Assembly: GCA_030433395.1 (NCBI GenBank)
Contig: JAUILX010000011.1
Location: forward strand, 1 to 15,395
Direction: 5' to 3'
DNA: 15,395 nucleotides
Source: Chlamydiia bacterium
GTDB taxonomy: Bacteria; Chlamydiota; Chlamydiia; Chlamydiales; JACKPQ01
Below the pieces are notes generated by a model. It was not told the origin of the DNA. It ran no database searches and worked only from the letters and a program-made list of their open reading frames with translations. The position numbers and the translations under genes are program-made. Of the stretch, positions 7,733-13,836 are shown piece after piece. Each line of letters starts with the position of its first letter. Position 1 is the first letter of the stretch.

Positions 7733-7741
7733 ATGATAGCA
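7733..7741 (-). promoter_or_regulatory. Extended -10 promoter of dapB operon, suggesting a leaderless mRNA
   Basis: On the minus strand TGC-TATCAT (extended -10, 5 of 6 matches to TATAAT plus upstream TG) ends exactly 7 nt before the dapB ATG. Transcription would begin at or next to the A of ATG. No convincing -35 or ribosome-binding site is seen, which fits an extended -10, leaderless start. The same TGTGCTATxAT element stands at the same distance before rluD. Confidence 0.5.
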
Positions 7742-7756
7742 CATCTCAGTTTTTAA

Positions 7757-7785
7757 TTGCTTTTGCTGTTATGTAGTATTATAAT
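7757..7785 (+). promoter_or_regulatory. Sigma-70-type promoter of tRNA-Arg
   Basis: TTGCTT (-35, 7757-7762) and a perfect TATAAT (-10, 7780-7785) are separated by exactly 17 bp. Predicted start is about 7792, 3 nt before the mature tRNA 5' end. Because the DHH-family gene begins only 14 nt after the tRNA and no terminator lies between, this promoter probably also drives 7886-10468. Confidence 0.7.
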
Positions 7786-7794
7786 CACTGTATT

Positions 7795-7871
7795 GGATTG
7801 ATAGCTCAGCTGGATAGAGCACCCGCCTTCTAAGCGGGCGGTCACAGGTTCGAATCCTGTTCAATCCGCCA
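7795..7871 (+). tRNA. tRNA-Arg, anticodon UCU (AGA/AGG codons)
   Basis: A complete 77-nt cloverleaf. The acceptor arms GGATTGA (7795-7801) and TCAATCC (7861-7867) pair perfectly, with discriminator G7868 and an encoded CCA at 7869-7871. The D-arm region TAGCTCAGCTGGATAGAGCA is standard. The anticodon stem CCCGC/GCGGG encloses loop CTTCTAA with anticodon TCT at 7829-7831. The T-arm has GGTTCGAATCC. It is divergent from dapB and followed directly by a large coding gene. Confidence 0.98.
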
Positions 7872-7885
7872 AATTTGAGAGATGC

Positions 7886-10468
7886 ATGACAAGCAAGCTG
7901 GGCGATTACAAAATTTCTTTGTATCAATTCGAAGACTTAGACTTCAGTCGCTTTAAAACAAAAGAATTTAATGAGCTCAACGCCTACGATAAGCATGACG
8001 CTGTTTGCAACGATCTGATAAGCCACATTCTTAATTCGCCGCAAGATTCTTTTCTACTCGGAGCAGTCGTTCAATACATCTCAGTGATCTGCAGCGAAAA
8101 AATCATTGAACGCTTCAATTTTCAAAGCTTTGAGCTGTGGCTCAACCAATTTTCAGGACGCACACCAGACGAAAACACAAGCATCCGTGCGCGCATTATG
8201 GGTAAACATGTGCCACGTGAATCCTATCAAGCATTTTTTCCAATCGGTATGGGTAAAGTTTTTGAAGGCACTCATTTTGTGGCGGCGCATGCCTCTCCAG
8301 ACCTCGACACAACCGTCGCCTCCTTTTGGGGCTGGGTCGATGCTTTTGCAGCGCGCGTAGGAACGGGCTTGCACATTTGGAATGTGCCCGGAGGCTCACC
8401 ATCTGCCCAAGTCGAAATCGATCTGCTTTTTCGCCAGCACTTCGGTGACAACGTCTTTTTTGCCCTTGCCAAAACTGGCCTATCTTTGACACTGTCCAGC
8501 TACGATCTCATGACTCAAAAAGGGGTCATGAAAAAAGAGCTCAAAGAGCCTGCGCTCAGTTTAGATCACGAGCGCAATCAAAACGCCATTGTCCTCATTG
8601 ATAAACAAGGCTATTACATCGGCGATTGGCGTACAATGGACGTAGAAGGAGTGCGGCAAGTGATCATGCTTCTTGGCACCTGTCTAAACTGGTATGAGAG
8701 TAACCTGCATGTGCGTCTCATTGCTCTTTTCGCAAAGCCCGACCTCAACAAAAGCGAAGTGCCTAACTTCATGCAAGAAGTATTGCTGCGTAAAATCAAA
8801 GAGTGCGATCCCGCAAAAGAATTTACTATTCGCCAGCAAGAATACCTGCAAGATTACTTACAAAAAGTGCTCGGCGTTCCAAACGGAATAGAAGCCACAT
8901 TCCAAGAAATTGCCCAGACCCTTGAAAAAAATAAAATTGCAGACTTCGCTTCCCTTGTCAGCACGATTAGGGAGTCTCTTGAATCAGATCTCTTTGATAA
9001 AGACGGCACCATTTTAGAAAACCGCCCGTTGATTTTCGAGCACCTCACAAAAATTGTCACTAAAATAGAAGAGACCATGCGCCAAGTCTCAGCCTTTGTA
9101 GAAAAACTTGCCGTGGCTTTTCAAATCAAAACAGACGTCTTTGGGTTCAAACCCTCTTACTTAAGTCATCGCGCTGATATCGATGAAATCAAACTCAAAA
9201 TGAGCAACTATCCCTATCTAACAGTGAACTACTATGATGATCAAGGGCGCCATGTTCCAGTTGGTATTATTCGCGCCTCATCTCTAAACAAAATAACTCT
9301 TGGCACCGTCACCTTGCGCGACTTCTCCAATCGAGAAGAGACTAACATTCCTGACTATCTTGATGTCATTAGCGTCATTGACCATCACAAGACCACCTTA
9401 CGCACGCTTTCTCCTCCCATGTGCCTCATTTGCGATGCGCAAAGCTGTAATGCCCTTGTGGCAGAGCTTACCTTTAGTATTAACGATCGCTTTAGCACAG
9501 GAGGTATGAGCTTAGAGCAAATCAATGCGCAAATCAAATCTGACACCACCAGCTCACAAGACCTGCGTATTCAACGCCGTCTGCTTCAGCGCAAAATGGT
9601 TGCGCTTTCCCTAAAAGATCACTACATCTCTACCTCACGTGAAATGCTTGAGTATACACACTTTCTCTACGCCATTCTCGACGATACCGACCTGCTTACA
9701 AAAGTGTCTGACCGCGACATCCACGTCGTTGCCCAGCTCTTAAACCGTCTTAAATCCATAAGTCTTTCTCAGGAAGTAGAAGTCGTTCATTTTGACGACA
9801 TCCAACACGGACCCGACTATACGCAGCAATGTGCAGCGCGCCTCCTGCAAAATGAAGATTTATATTCACTATATAGCAAAGTTTACCTAGCCCGTGAAAA
9901 ACACGTCGATACAGAAATTGCTAAGCTTGCCAAAGGGCAATCTTCAATCCTTTTTGAAGACACCAAAATTCAAAACAGCTGCGCCCGCGTCGGTCAAATG
10001 AAAATCTTTGCCAAAAACTACGCCACCCTGTCCAAGCACATTCAATCCCTGCGATCCATCTGGTTAACAAACGCACAAGCCGTCTATAAAGAGCACAAAG
10101 ACATCGCTCTGCACATCCAAATGGTTTCCACCATAGCAAGTGCTGAAGAGCTTTACAAAGGCGCTAGCCGTGACTATAAACACCTCGATGAGATGTGGCT
10201 TTGGGTGCCTGATACGCAGCTTGGGTTAGCTTATCTAAAATCCTTCCTCAACGCCTTCCGTTCATCCCCAGCAATTGTTCATATGAAAGAAGTAGAGTTT
10301 CTCGGCTGCAATCAGAAAGAACTTGCGCAAAGCTTTAAAGAAAGCTTCACGCAAATTCCCACAAAAGCAACCCCACAAGACTTGCCCATAGCTATTATTC
10401 GCTACACTGCTGGCAAGATCAATTCGCGCAAAGCGATGATCACTCCTTATCTTCCTGCAAATAAATAA
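7886..10468 (+). CDS. Large DHH-family phosphoesterase-like protein (family II pyrophosphatase / exopolyphosphatase superfamily) with long insertion
   Basis: An 860-residue soluble protein. Three separated metal-site-like motifs of the DHH superfamily are visible: AAHASPDLDTTVAS (133-146; compare GHxxPDxD), VISVIDHHKTTL (494-505; the DHH motif, Asp499-His500-His501) and AILDDTDLLTKVSDRD (596-611; compare the ILSDTxxF...TxxD element of manganese pyrophosphatases). Between motif one and DHH are about 355 residues, against roughly 60-80 in plain enzymes. Two stretches there read like halves of CBS domains: IVLIDKQGYYIGD (235-247) and YPYLTVNYYDDQGRHVPVGI (442-461). There are also an N-terminal extension of 130 and a C-terminal region of 250 residues with no motif I recognise. 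Substrate (PPi, polyphosphate, nucleotide) is unknown. The ATG is 14 nt after tRNA-Arg, with only a weak GAGAG upstream. Confidence 0.8.
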   Translation: MTSKLGDYKISLYQFEDLDFSRFKTKEFNELNAYDKHDAVCNDLISHILNSPQDSFLLGAVVQYISVICSEKIIERFNFQSFELWLNQFSGRTPDENTSIRARIMGKHVPRESYQAFFPIGMGKVFEGTHFVAAHASPDLDTTVASFWGWVDAFAARVGTGLHIWNVPGGSPSAQVEIDLLFRQHFGDNVFFALAKTGLSLTLSSYDLMTQKGVMKKELKEPALSLDHERNQNAIVLIDKQGYYIGDWRTMDVEGVRQVIMLLGTCLNWYESNLHVRLIALFAKPDLNKSEVPNFMQEVLLRKIKECDPAKEFTIRQQEYLQDYLQKVLGVPNGIEATFQEIAQTLEKNKIADFASLVSTIRESLESDLFDKDGTILENRPLIFEHLTKIVTKIEETMRQVSAFVEKLAVAFQIKTDVFGFKPSYLSHRADIDEIKLKMSNYPYLTVNYYDDQGRHVPVGIIRASSLNKITLGTVTLRDFSNREETNIPDYLDVISVIDHHKTTLRTLSPPMCLICDAQSCNALVAELTFSINDRFSTGGMSLEQINAQIKSDTTSSQDLRIQRRLLQRKMVALSLKDHYISTSREMLEYTHFLYAILDDTDLLTKVSDRDIHVVAQLLNRLKSISLSQEVEVVHFDDIQHGPDYTQQCAARLLQNEDLYSLYSKVYLAREKHVDTEIAKLAKGQSSILFEDTKIQNSCARVGQMKIFAKNYATLSKHIQSLRSIWLTNAQAVYKEHKDIALHIQMVSTIASAEELYKGASRDYKHLDEMWLWVPDTQLGLAYLKSFLNAFRSSPAIVHMKEVEFLGCNQKELAQSFKESFTQIPTKATPQDLPIAIIRYTAGKINSRKAMITPYLPANK

Positions 10469-10544
10469 ATAATTACGTATTCCATTAAAATCAAAGCTAC
10501 GATAGGCTGGAAAATTAATTAACCATACCTAAAAGGGGTAAACA

Positions 10545-11519
10545 ATGAAAATCTCAGCATACATGAATCGCGAAGCGATTGAAGCAGGCGCAACAAGCGC
10601 GCTCAACACTCTAAAAAGCACATGGGCAACAACTGCAGGCAAAGTCAAAATCATCGCGCCAATAGCTCTTCTTTTAGGAGGTATCGGTCTTGCATATTAC
10701 AACCGCGCTGCAATTCGATCCATGATCGGCTTTAAACCTAAAGAACCAACACCAGGGCCGTCGCCACAAGCGTCGCCACAACCGTCGCCACAACCGTCGC
10801 CGCAAGCGTCGCCACAAGCATCGCCGCAAGCGTCGCCACAAGCGTCGCCACAAGCGTCGCCACAAGCGTCGCCACAAGCGTCGCCACAAGCGTCGCCACA
10901 AGCGTCGCCACAAGCGTCGCCGCAAGCGTCGCCACAAGCGTCGCCACAAGCGTCGCCACAAGCGTCGCCACAAGCGTCGCCGCAAGCGTCGCCGCAAGCG
11001 TCGCCACGAGGTGTAAGCGAAGAATCAAACAAGTCAGTGGAGAGCAAAAAAGAAGAGGAAGATGGTGAAAATGCTATCAACGCAAGAATCCAAAGCAATG
11101 GTGAAGATGCTAGCGAATTAAACCAAGTTGCTGACGGAGCTGAGGCAAAAATAGAAGAGGCAGAGGAACAACCTTTAACGCCCACACAAGAAGGACAAGA
11201 TAGTGACGATGTTGATGAGATGTTCAAGCCCTTAGAAAGCATCAGCTCGAAAACAAATGAAGCAAAAGAGCCAGAGAATTCAGCCCTGCAAGCAAGGGTT
11301 AAGCAAATTCTGAATGTAGAGCTTGACAGTGATGCAATGAATAAGAATGTTCCATATCATGATGGTCTGATCAATAAGCAGTTTGCAGACTTGAGTGTTC
11401 AAGAACTGGTTGAAAAATGGGATGAAGTAATGCAAGAGACCCCAAAAAAGAAGCCGTATAATCAGGCCATTCGACAAATAGCAATCCAGAAGCTGCTTAA
11501 ACTTAAGTCAGAGGCCTAA
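10545..11519 (+). CDS. Single-span membrane protein with Ser-Pro-Gln-Ala tandem repeats; member of local KSTW-anchor family
   Basis: A 324-residue protein of unknown function. Order: short N-terminal region with LKSTWATTAGK (23-33); one hydrophobic segment at about 34-52; a tetrapeptide repeat region (73-155) of 20 Ser-Pro-Gln-Ala/Pro units plus a final Ser-Pro-Arg; a strongly acidic, Ser/Glu-rich linker (156-245); and a helical C-terminus (246-324) with FADLSVQELVEKW (280-292). The KSTWxxxAGK-plus-anchor module and the SxxELxEK[WY] motif recur in the next two genes. The Pro-rich repeat would make a stiff, extended spacer, for example across a periplasm or vacuolar space. This is inference. 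The ribosome-binding site is AAAAGGGG before ATG, and a divergent copy of the local terminator follows. Confidence 0.8.
   Translation: MKISAYMNREAIEAGATSALNTLKSTWATTAGKVKIIAPIALLLGGIGLAYYNRAAIRSMIGFKPKEPTPGPSPQASPQPSPQPSPQASPQASPQASPQASPQASPQASPQASPQASPQASPQASPQASPQASPQASPQASPQASPQASPQASPRGVSEESNKSVESKKEEEDGENAINARIQSNGEDASELNQVADGAEAKIEEAEEQPLTPTQEGQDSDDVDEMFKPLESISSKTNEAKEPENSALQARVKQILNVELDSDAMNKNVPYHDGLINKQFADLSVQELVEKWDEVMQETPKKKPYNQAIRQIAIQKLLKLKSEA
10761..11009 (+). repeat. 12-bp tandem repeat (about 20.75 copies) encoding Ser-Pro-Gln-Ala/Pro
   Basis: Unit TCGCCACAAGCG is repeated in frame from 10761, 20 full units and a final incomplete TCGCCACGA. Two units encode Pro in place of Ala. 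Silent variants (CCG for CCA) occur in units 4, 6, 14, 19 and 20, and GCA once in unit 5. Units 7-13 are seven perfectly identical copies in a row, a sign of recent slippage. Because the unit is a multiple of three, length changes keep the frame. The repeat contains no stop in any of the six frames, which creates long spurious antisense frames. Confidence 0.95.
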
Positions 11520-11551
11520 ACAAGAGCGTTTTCCTAATGTTGGTATTCTAT

Positions 11552-11578
11552 AGCCCACCCAATAGAGTGGGCTTTTTT
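11552..11578 (+). terminator. Rho-independent terminator after the repeat-containing gene
   Basis: AGCCCAC (11552-11558) pairs with GTGGGCT (11567-11573), with an 8-nt loop and then TTTTTT. It is a diverged copy of the terminators at 12391 and 13102. Confidence 0.85.
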
Positions 11579-11589
11579 CATATATAATT

Positions 11590-11658
11590 AAAAATTTAAT
11601 AATTGTTAAATAAATTTTATTAGTTTACTTTAATTATGTATTAACATTATAATATAAT
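11590..11658 (+). promoter_or_regulatory. Duplicated A/T-rich promoter region, copy 1
   Basis: About 70 nt of A/T-rich DNA closely similar to 12428-12497. Shared blocks include AATTTAATAATT, TAGTTTACTT and TTATG-ATTAAC. A candidate promoter is TTTACT (11624-11629) and TATAAT (11648-11653) with an 18-nt spacer; a second TATAAT overlaps it at 11653-11658. Conservation upstream of two duplicated genes supports a control function. Confidence 0.5.
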
Positions 11659-11694
11659 ACATAAAACAAACCAAACAAACCAACAGGTGTAGAA

Positions 11695-12378
11695 ATGAAA
11701 ATTACAGATAATATGAAATCAGTTTATACGGGCCTAGGTACAGTGCGTGGCTACATGCCATCAGCTGATACGGTCAAGAACTGGGCAATCGAACCAATTA
11801 AAAGCACATGGAGCAAGCCAGCTGGTAAAGCTATCTTTATTGCTGCGGGTGCTATGGCAACACTGGCTATTGGTATCAAACTAATTTCTTTAATGAAAAA
11901 CAAGTCTGAGAAGCCTAGCCTTGAACAGTCAAACTTACATGAACAGTATCAAAAGCTAATGTCTAAATATACTTTTGAGGAACTAAATCACTCTAGAAAG
12001 AACTACGAGAATTCAAGTGCTGAATTAAGTCCTGATCAACAAATAATGCTGTCAGCTATTAAGGATGTAGCTGAGGTAAAAAGGAAAGTTGAAGTTTCCA
12101 GTATGTCAAGTATTTTTTATAGTGACGTGATGGATTGCATCACCTATACCCTAGGCAATATTAAAACGATTCCTGCTGTTTTAAGGGATCAGGTACGTGA
12201 ACGCGAAATAGCTAGGCACCCTACTTCGACTCTCAAAACAAATGTAGAAGAATTCAAAAAATTGAAATCGGGCTTTGAAAATTCTTTTGGACATGCAAAA
12301 ACACTCATCCAAAACGAGATGAATGAATTGCAAAAGATCATCAAAGGAAAATACCAGGCCTTAAGCCAGGTAGCATAA
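11695..12378 (+). CDS. Single-span membrane protein, duplicated family copy A
   Basis: A 227-residue protein of unknown function. Residues 7-60 form an anchor module (MKSVYTGLGTVRGYMPSADT, then IEPIKSTWSKPAGK and a hydrophobic segment at about 44-66). This module is nearly identical to that of the next gene: about 9 differences in 160 nt (11713-11872 against 12552-12711). After the hydrophobic segment identity stops abruptly. The rest is hydrophilic and predicted helical, containing KYTFEELNHSRKNY (91-104), which resembles a motif in the two sister proteins. AGGTG lies 7 nt before ATG. It has its own promoter region and terminator, so it looks like a complete duplicated transcription unit. 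An effector or envelope role is possible but unproven. Confidence 0.8.
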   Translation: MKITDNMKSVYTGLGTVRGYMPSADTVKNWAIEPIKSTWSKPAGKAIFIAAGAMATLAIGIKLISLMKNKSEKPSLEQSNLHEQYQKLMSKYTFEELNHSRKNYENSSAELSPDQQIMLSAIKDVAEVKRKVEVSSMSSIFYSDVMDCITYTLGNIKTIPAVLRDQVREREIARHPTSTLKTNVEEFKKLKSGFENSFGHAKTLIQNEMNELQKIIKGKYQALSQVA

Positions 12379-12390
12379 TTGCTGAGTCGT

Positions 12391-12416
12391 AGCCCACTCT
12401 ATTGAGTGGGCTTTTT
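12391..12416 (+). terminator. Rho-independent terminator after copy A
   Basis: AGCCCACTC (12391-12399), loop TATT, GAGTGGGCT (12404-12412) and a T-run to 12416. The 9-bp stem is perfect. The stem core and loop are the same as in the terminator at 13102, so the terminator was copied with the gene. Confidence 0.92.
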
Positions 12417-12427
12417 CGTGCCTGTAG

Positions 12428-12497
12428 TTAAAAAATTTAATAATTATTAAATAAAGTTTGCTAGTTTACTTAAATTATGCATTAACGTAATTATAAA
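12428..12497 (+). promoter_or_regulatory. Duplicated A/T-rich promoter region, copy 2
   Basis: Counterpart of 11590-11658. TTTACT at 12465-12470 is conserved. The -10 is less clear: TAATTA (12488-12493, spacer 17) or TATAAA (12492-12497, spacer 21). The loss of the clean TATAAT seen in copy 1 may mean weaker expression. Confidence 0.45.
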
Positions 12498-12527
12498 ACT
12501 TATAAAACAAATCAAGCAGGAGCTTTA

Positions 12528-13073
12528 ATGAAAATTATAGAAAATATTAGTATGAAATCAGTTTATACAGGTCTAGATACAGTGCGTGGCTACATGCCAT
12601 CTGCTGATACGGTCAAGAATTGGACAATTGAACCAATTAAAAGCACATGGAGCAAGCCAGCTGGTAAAGCTGTCTTTATTGCTGCGGGTGTTATGGCAAC
12701 ACTGGCTATTGCTTATACAGCAGTTAAAGCAATCAAAGGTGTTTTTCATAAGAGGACATGGCGTAATGAGATTATCTCAAGGACTCAAAAGGACTACAAA
12801 AATTATAGTTCTGATCAGCTCTTAGAAAAATATATTGAAGTAGAAAAGTCTGGTACTGAGAAAGAAGAGAAAAGAATCGTTTTAGACACTATCAATAATA
12901 TGTTGCAAGTAGCCGTTGATAAAGAAGCAAGATTATATTATGCCGAAAGTTCGCTAGAGGTGCTTCGTACAGCATTATCTGTTGCAAAGCAAGAGGTGTC
13001 TGAAAATCCCTCTGATCAAGAATTGCAGACCTATCAGGCAACTTTAGAAGCGATGATTCAAGAAAAGTCCTAA
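12528..13073 (+). CDS. Single-span membrane protein, duplicated family copy B
   Basis: A 181-residue protein of unknown function. Residues 9-61 are the same anchor module as copy A (MKSVYTGLDTVRGYMPSADT, IKSTWSKPAGK, hydrophobic segment at about 47-70). A basic stretch follows (KGVFHKRTWR, 70-79), then a charged, helical C-terminal part unlike copy A. The element YKNYSSDQLLEKYIEVE (90-106) resembles FADLSVQELVEKWDEV in the repeat protein at 10545. C-terminal heptad-like leucines (about 135-180) suggest a coiled coil. AGGAG lies 6 nt upstream of ATG. The gene has its own upstream control region and a strong terminator. The N-terminus is kept and the C-terminus diverges, consistent with a fast-evolving family. 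Confidence 0.8.
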   Translation: MKIIENISMKSVYTGLDTVRGYMPSADTVKNWTIEPIKSTWSKPAGKAVFIAAGVMATLAIAYTAVKAIKGVFHKRTWRNEIISRTQKDYKNYSSDQLLEKYIEVEKSGTEKEEKRIVLDTINNMLQVAVDKEARLYYAESSLEVLRTALSVAKQEVSENPSDQELQTYQATLEAMIQEKS

Positions 13074-13101
13074 CTAGTTGCTAGTAGCTACTGGTTATAT
13101 T

Positions 13102-13132
13102 AAAAAGCCCACTCTATTGAGTGGGTTTTTTT
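13102..13132 (+). terminator. Rho-independent terminator after copy B
   Basis: AAAAAGCCCACTC pairs with GAGTGGGTTTTTT around a TATT loop. The core CCCACTC/GAGTGGG is perfect, extended by a G-T and several A-T pairs and ending in T7. It is the third copy of the local terminator. Confidence 0.92.
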
Positions 13133-13170
13133 GTAGACCGAAATTGCCTTTTAACTTAAAATGGGTTCCT

Positions 13171-13542
13171 ATGATTTATCTAGATAATGCTTACAGCAGC
13201 GCTTGGTGCGCATATGAAAACCTCAGCGATGTCCAATGGTGGAAGAGTGTTTACCAAGGCGTGTGCAAGCACCGTCATGTTCAGCGCACATGGTCGGTTA
13301 TCAGCTCTAAGCAGGGTATGGCCTGGGGAGCGGGGATAGCAGGCGTGTGTGTTGTGGGATTGGTCGTATTTAAACTTGCTCATAGAAAGCCAAGGGTCGC
13401 TGTTATAGCAGATCCGACCGCAATACGCATTCTGGAGAAGAATGAGCCGGCTACATTTAAAAGAGGTGGGGAAGGCCCAAGCAATGAAACTAAAAATTCC
13501 ATTCGGTATACAAACCCCAGCGAAACAACACCGGGGTCTTGA
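13171..13542 (+). CDS. Small single-span membrane protein, possible distant member of the same family
   Basis: A 123-residue protein of unknown function. A Trp/Tyr-rich N-terminal region (AWCAYENLSDVQWWKSVYQG, 11-30) is followed by VQRTWSVISSKQG (38-50), one hydrophobic segment (about 51-69), and a basic then polar tail. KSVYQG and the RTW...KQG arrangement before the anchor recall KSVYTG and KSTW...AGK of the two preceding proteins, but similarity is weak and the relation is inferred. I chose ATG 13171. A longer frame from TTG 13078 would run through the preceding terminator and is unlikely. There is no ribosome-binding site; TAAAAT lies 8 nt before ATG. A short hairpin (ACCCC/GGGGT) lies at the 3' end. 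Confidence 0.6.
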   Translation: MIYLDNAYSSAWCAYENLSDVQWWKSVYQGVCKHRHVQRTWSVISSKQGMAWGAGIAGVCVVGLVVFKLAHRKPRVAVIADPTAIRILEKNEPATFKRGGEGPSNETKNSIRYTNPSETTPGS

Positions 13543-13551
13543 GTAGCTTTT

Positions 13552-13833
13552 TTAAGCTTCCGCTTCAGCAGGTGCTGCTTCTGGCTCTTCGGCGTGCTTG
13601 TCTTCTTCGACGATTTCAAGGTTAACGCGCATGTTGTTGCGACTTGCAACAGCCATTAAAAGAGTGCGAATGGCATTGATTGTCTTGCCTTTCTTACCGA
13701 TGATTTTACCAGTGTCTGACTTGTCAACAGACAATTCAATGATCAGAGTGTGCGTACCGCCAACTTCGCTGATCTGGACTTTGTCGGGATTATCGACCAG
13801 GTTCTTTACGATGTATTCAATAAATTCTTTCAT
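13552..13833 (-). CDS. khpA: KH-domain RNA-binding protein KhpA
   Basis: Small cytoplasmic RNA-binding protein; in other bacteria KhpA partners KhpB and affects cell elongation and small-RNA regulation. The 93 residues hold a single type II KH domain with the RNA-binding GxxG loop in TGKIIGKKGKTI (41-52). They end in an acidic, Ala/Glu-rich tail (from about 76), longer than in typical 75-80-residue homologues. It starts 3 nt after the rluD stop, with AAGGAC as ribosome-binding site inside rluD, so the two form an operon. This matches the CT658-CT657 order I recall for C. trachomatis. Confidence 0.92.
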   Translation of the reverse strand: MKEFIEYIVKNLVDNPDKVQISEVGGTHTLIIELSVDKSDTGKIIGKKGKTINAIRTLLMAVASRNNMRVNLEIVEEDKHAEEPEAAPAEAEA

Positions 13834-13836
13834 GTT

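Noticed and set aside
8153..8492. Antisense frames inside the DHH-family gene
   Set aside because: Short frames with Arg/Ser-rich low-information translations and no start signals, lying opposite the conserved HASPDLDT region.
10761..11009. CRISPR array
   Set aside because: Units are 12 bp, directly adjacent without spacers, and translate in frame as part of a protein.
10697..11242. Long antisense reading frames over the 12-bp repeat, with Cys-Gly-Asp-Ala, Leu-Trp-Arg-Arg or Ala-Thr-Leu-Val repeats
   Set aside because: The 12-bp unit has no stop in any of six frames, so open antisense frames arise automatically. They lack ribosome-binding sites and the sense frame has an anchor, acidic domain and terminator.
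13078..13170. TTG-initiated N-terminal extension of the 13171 gene
   Set aside because: It would be translated through the terminator hairpin of the preceding gene, and the added residues have no helpful features; ATG 13171 is more likely.
7847..13550. Integrated element with an attachment site at the tRNA-Arg 3' end
   Set aside because: I looked for a second copy of the tRNA 3' end (GTTCGAATCCTGTTCAATCC) downstream and found none, and no integrase is visible.
13515..13560. Terminator between the 13171 gene and khpA
   Set aside because: ACCCC/GGGGT hairpin is short, has a 15-nt loop and is not followed by a T-run; too weak to list as a feature.
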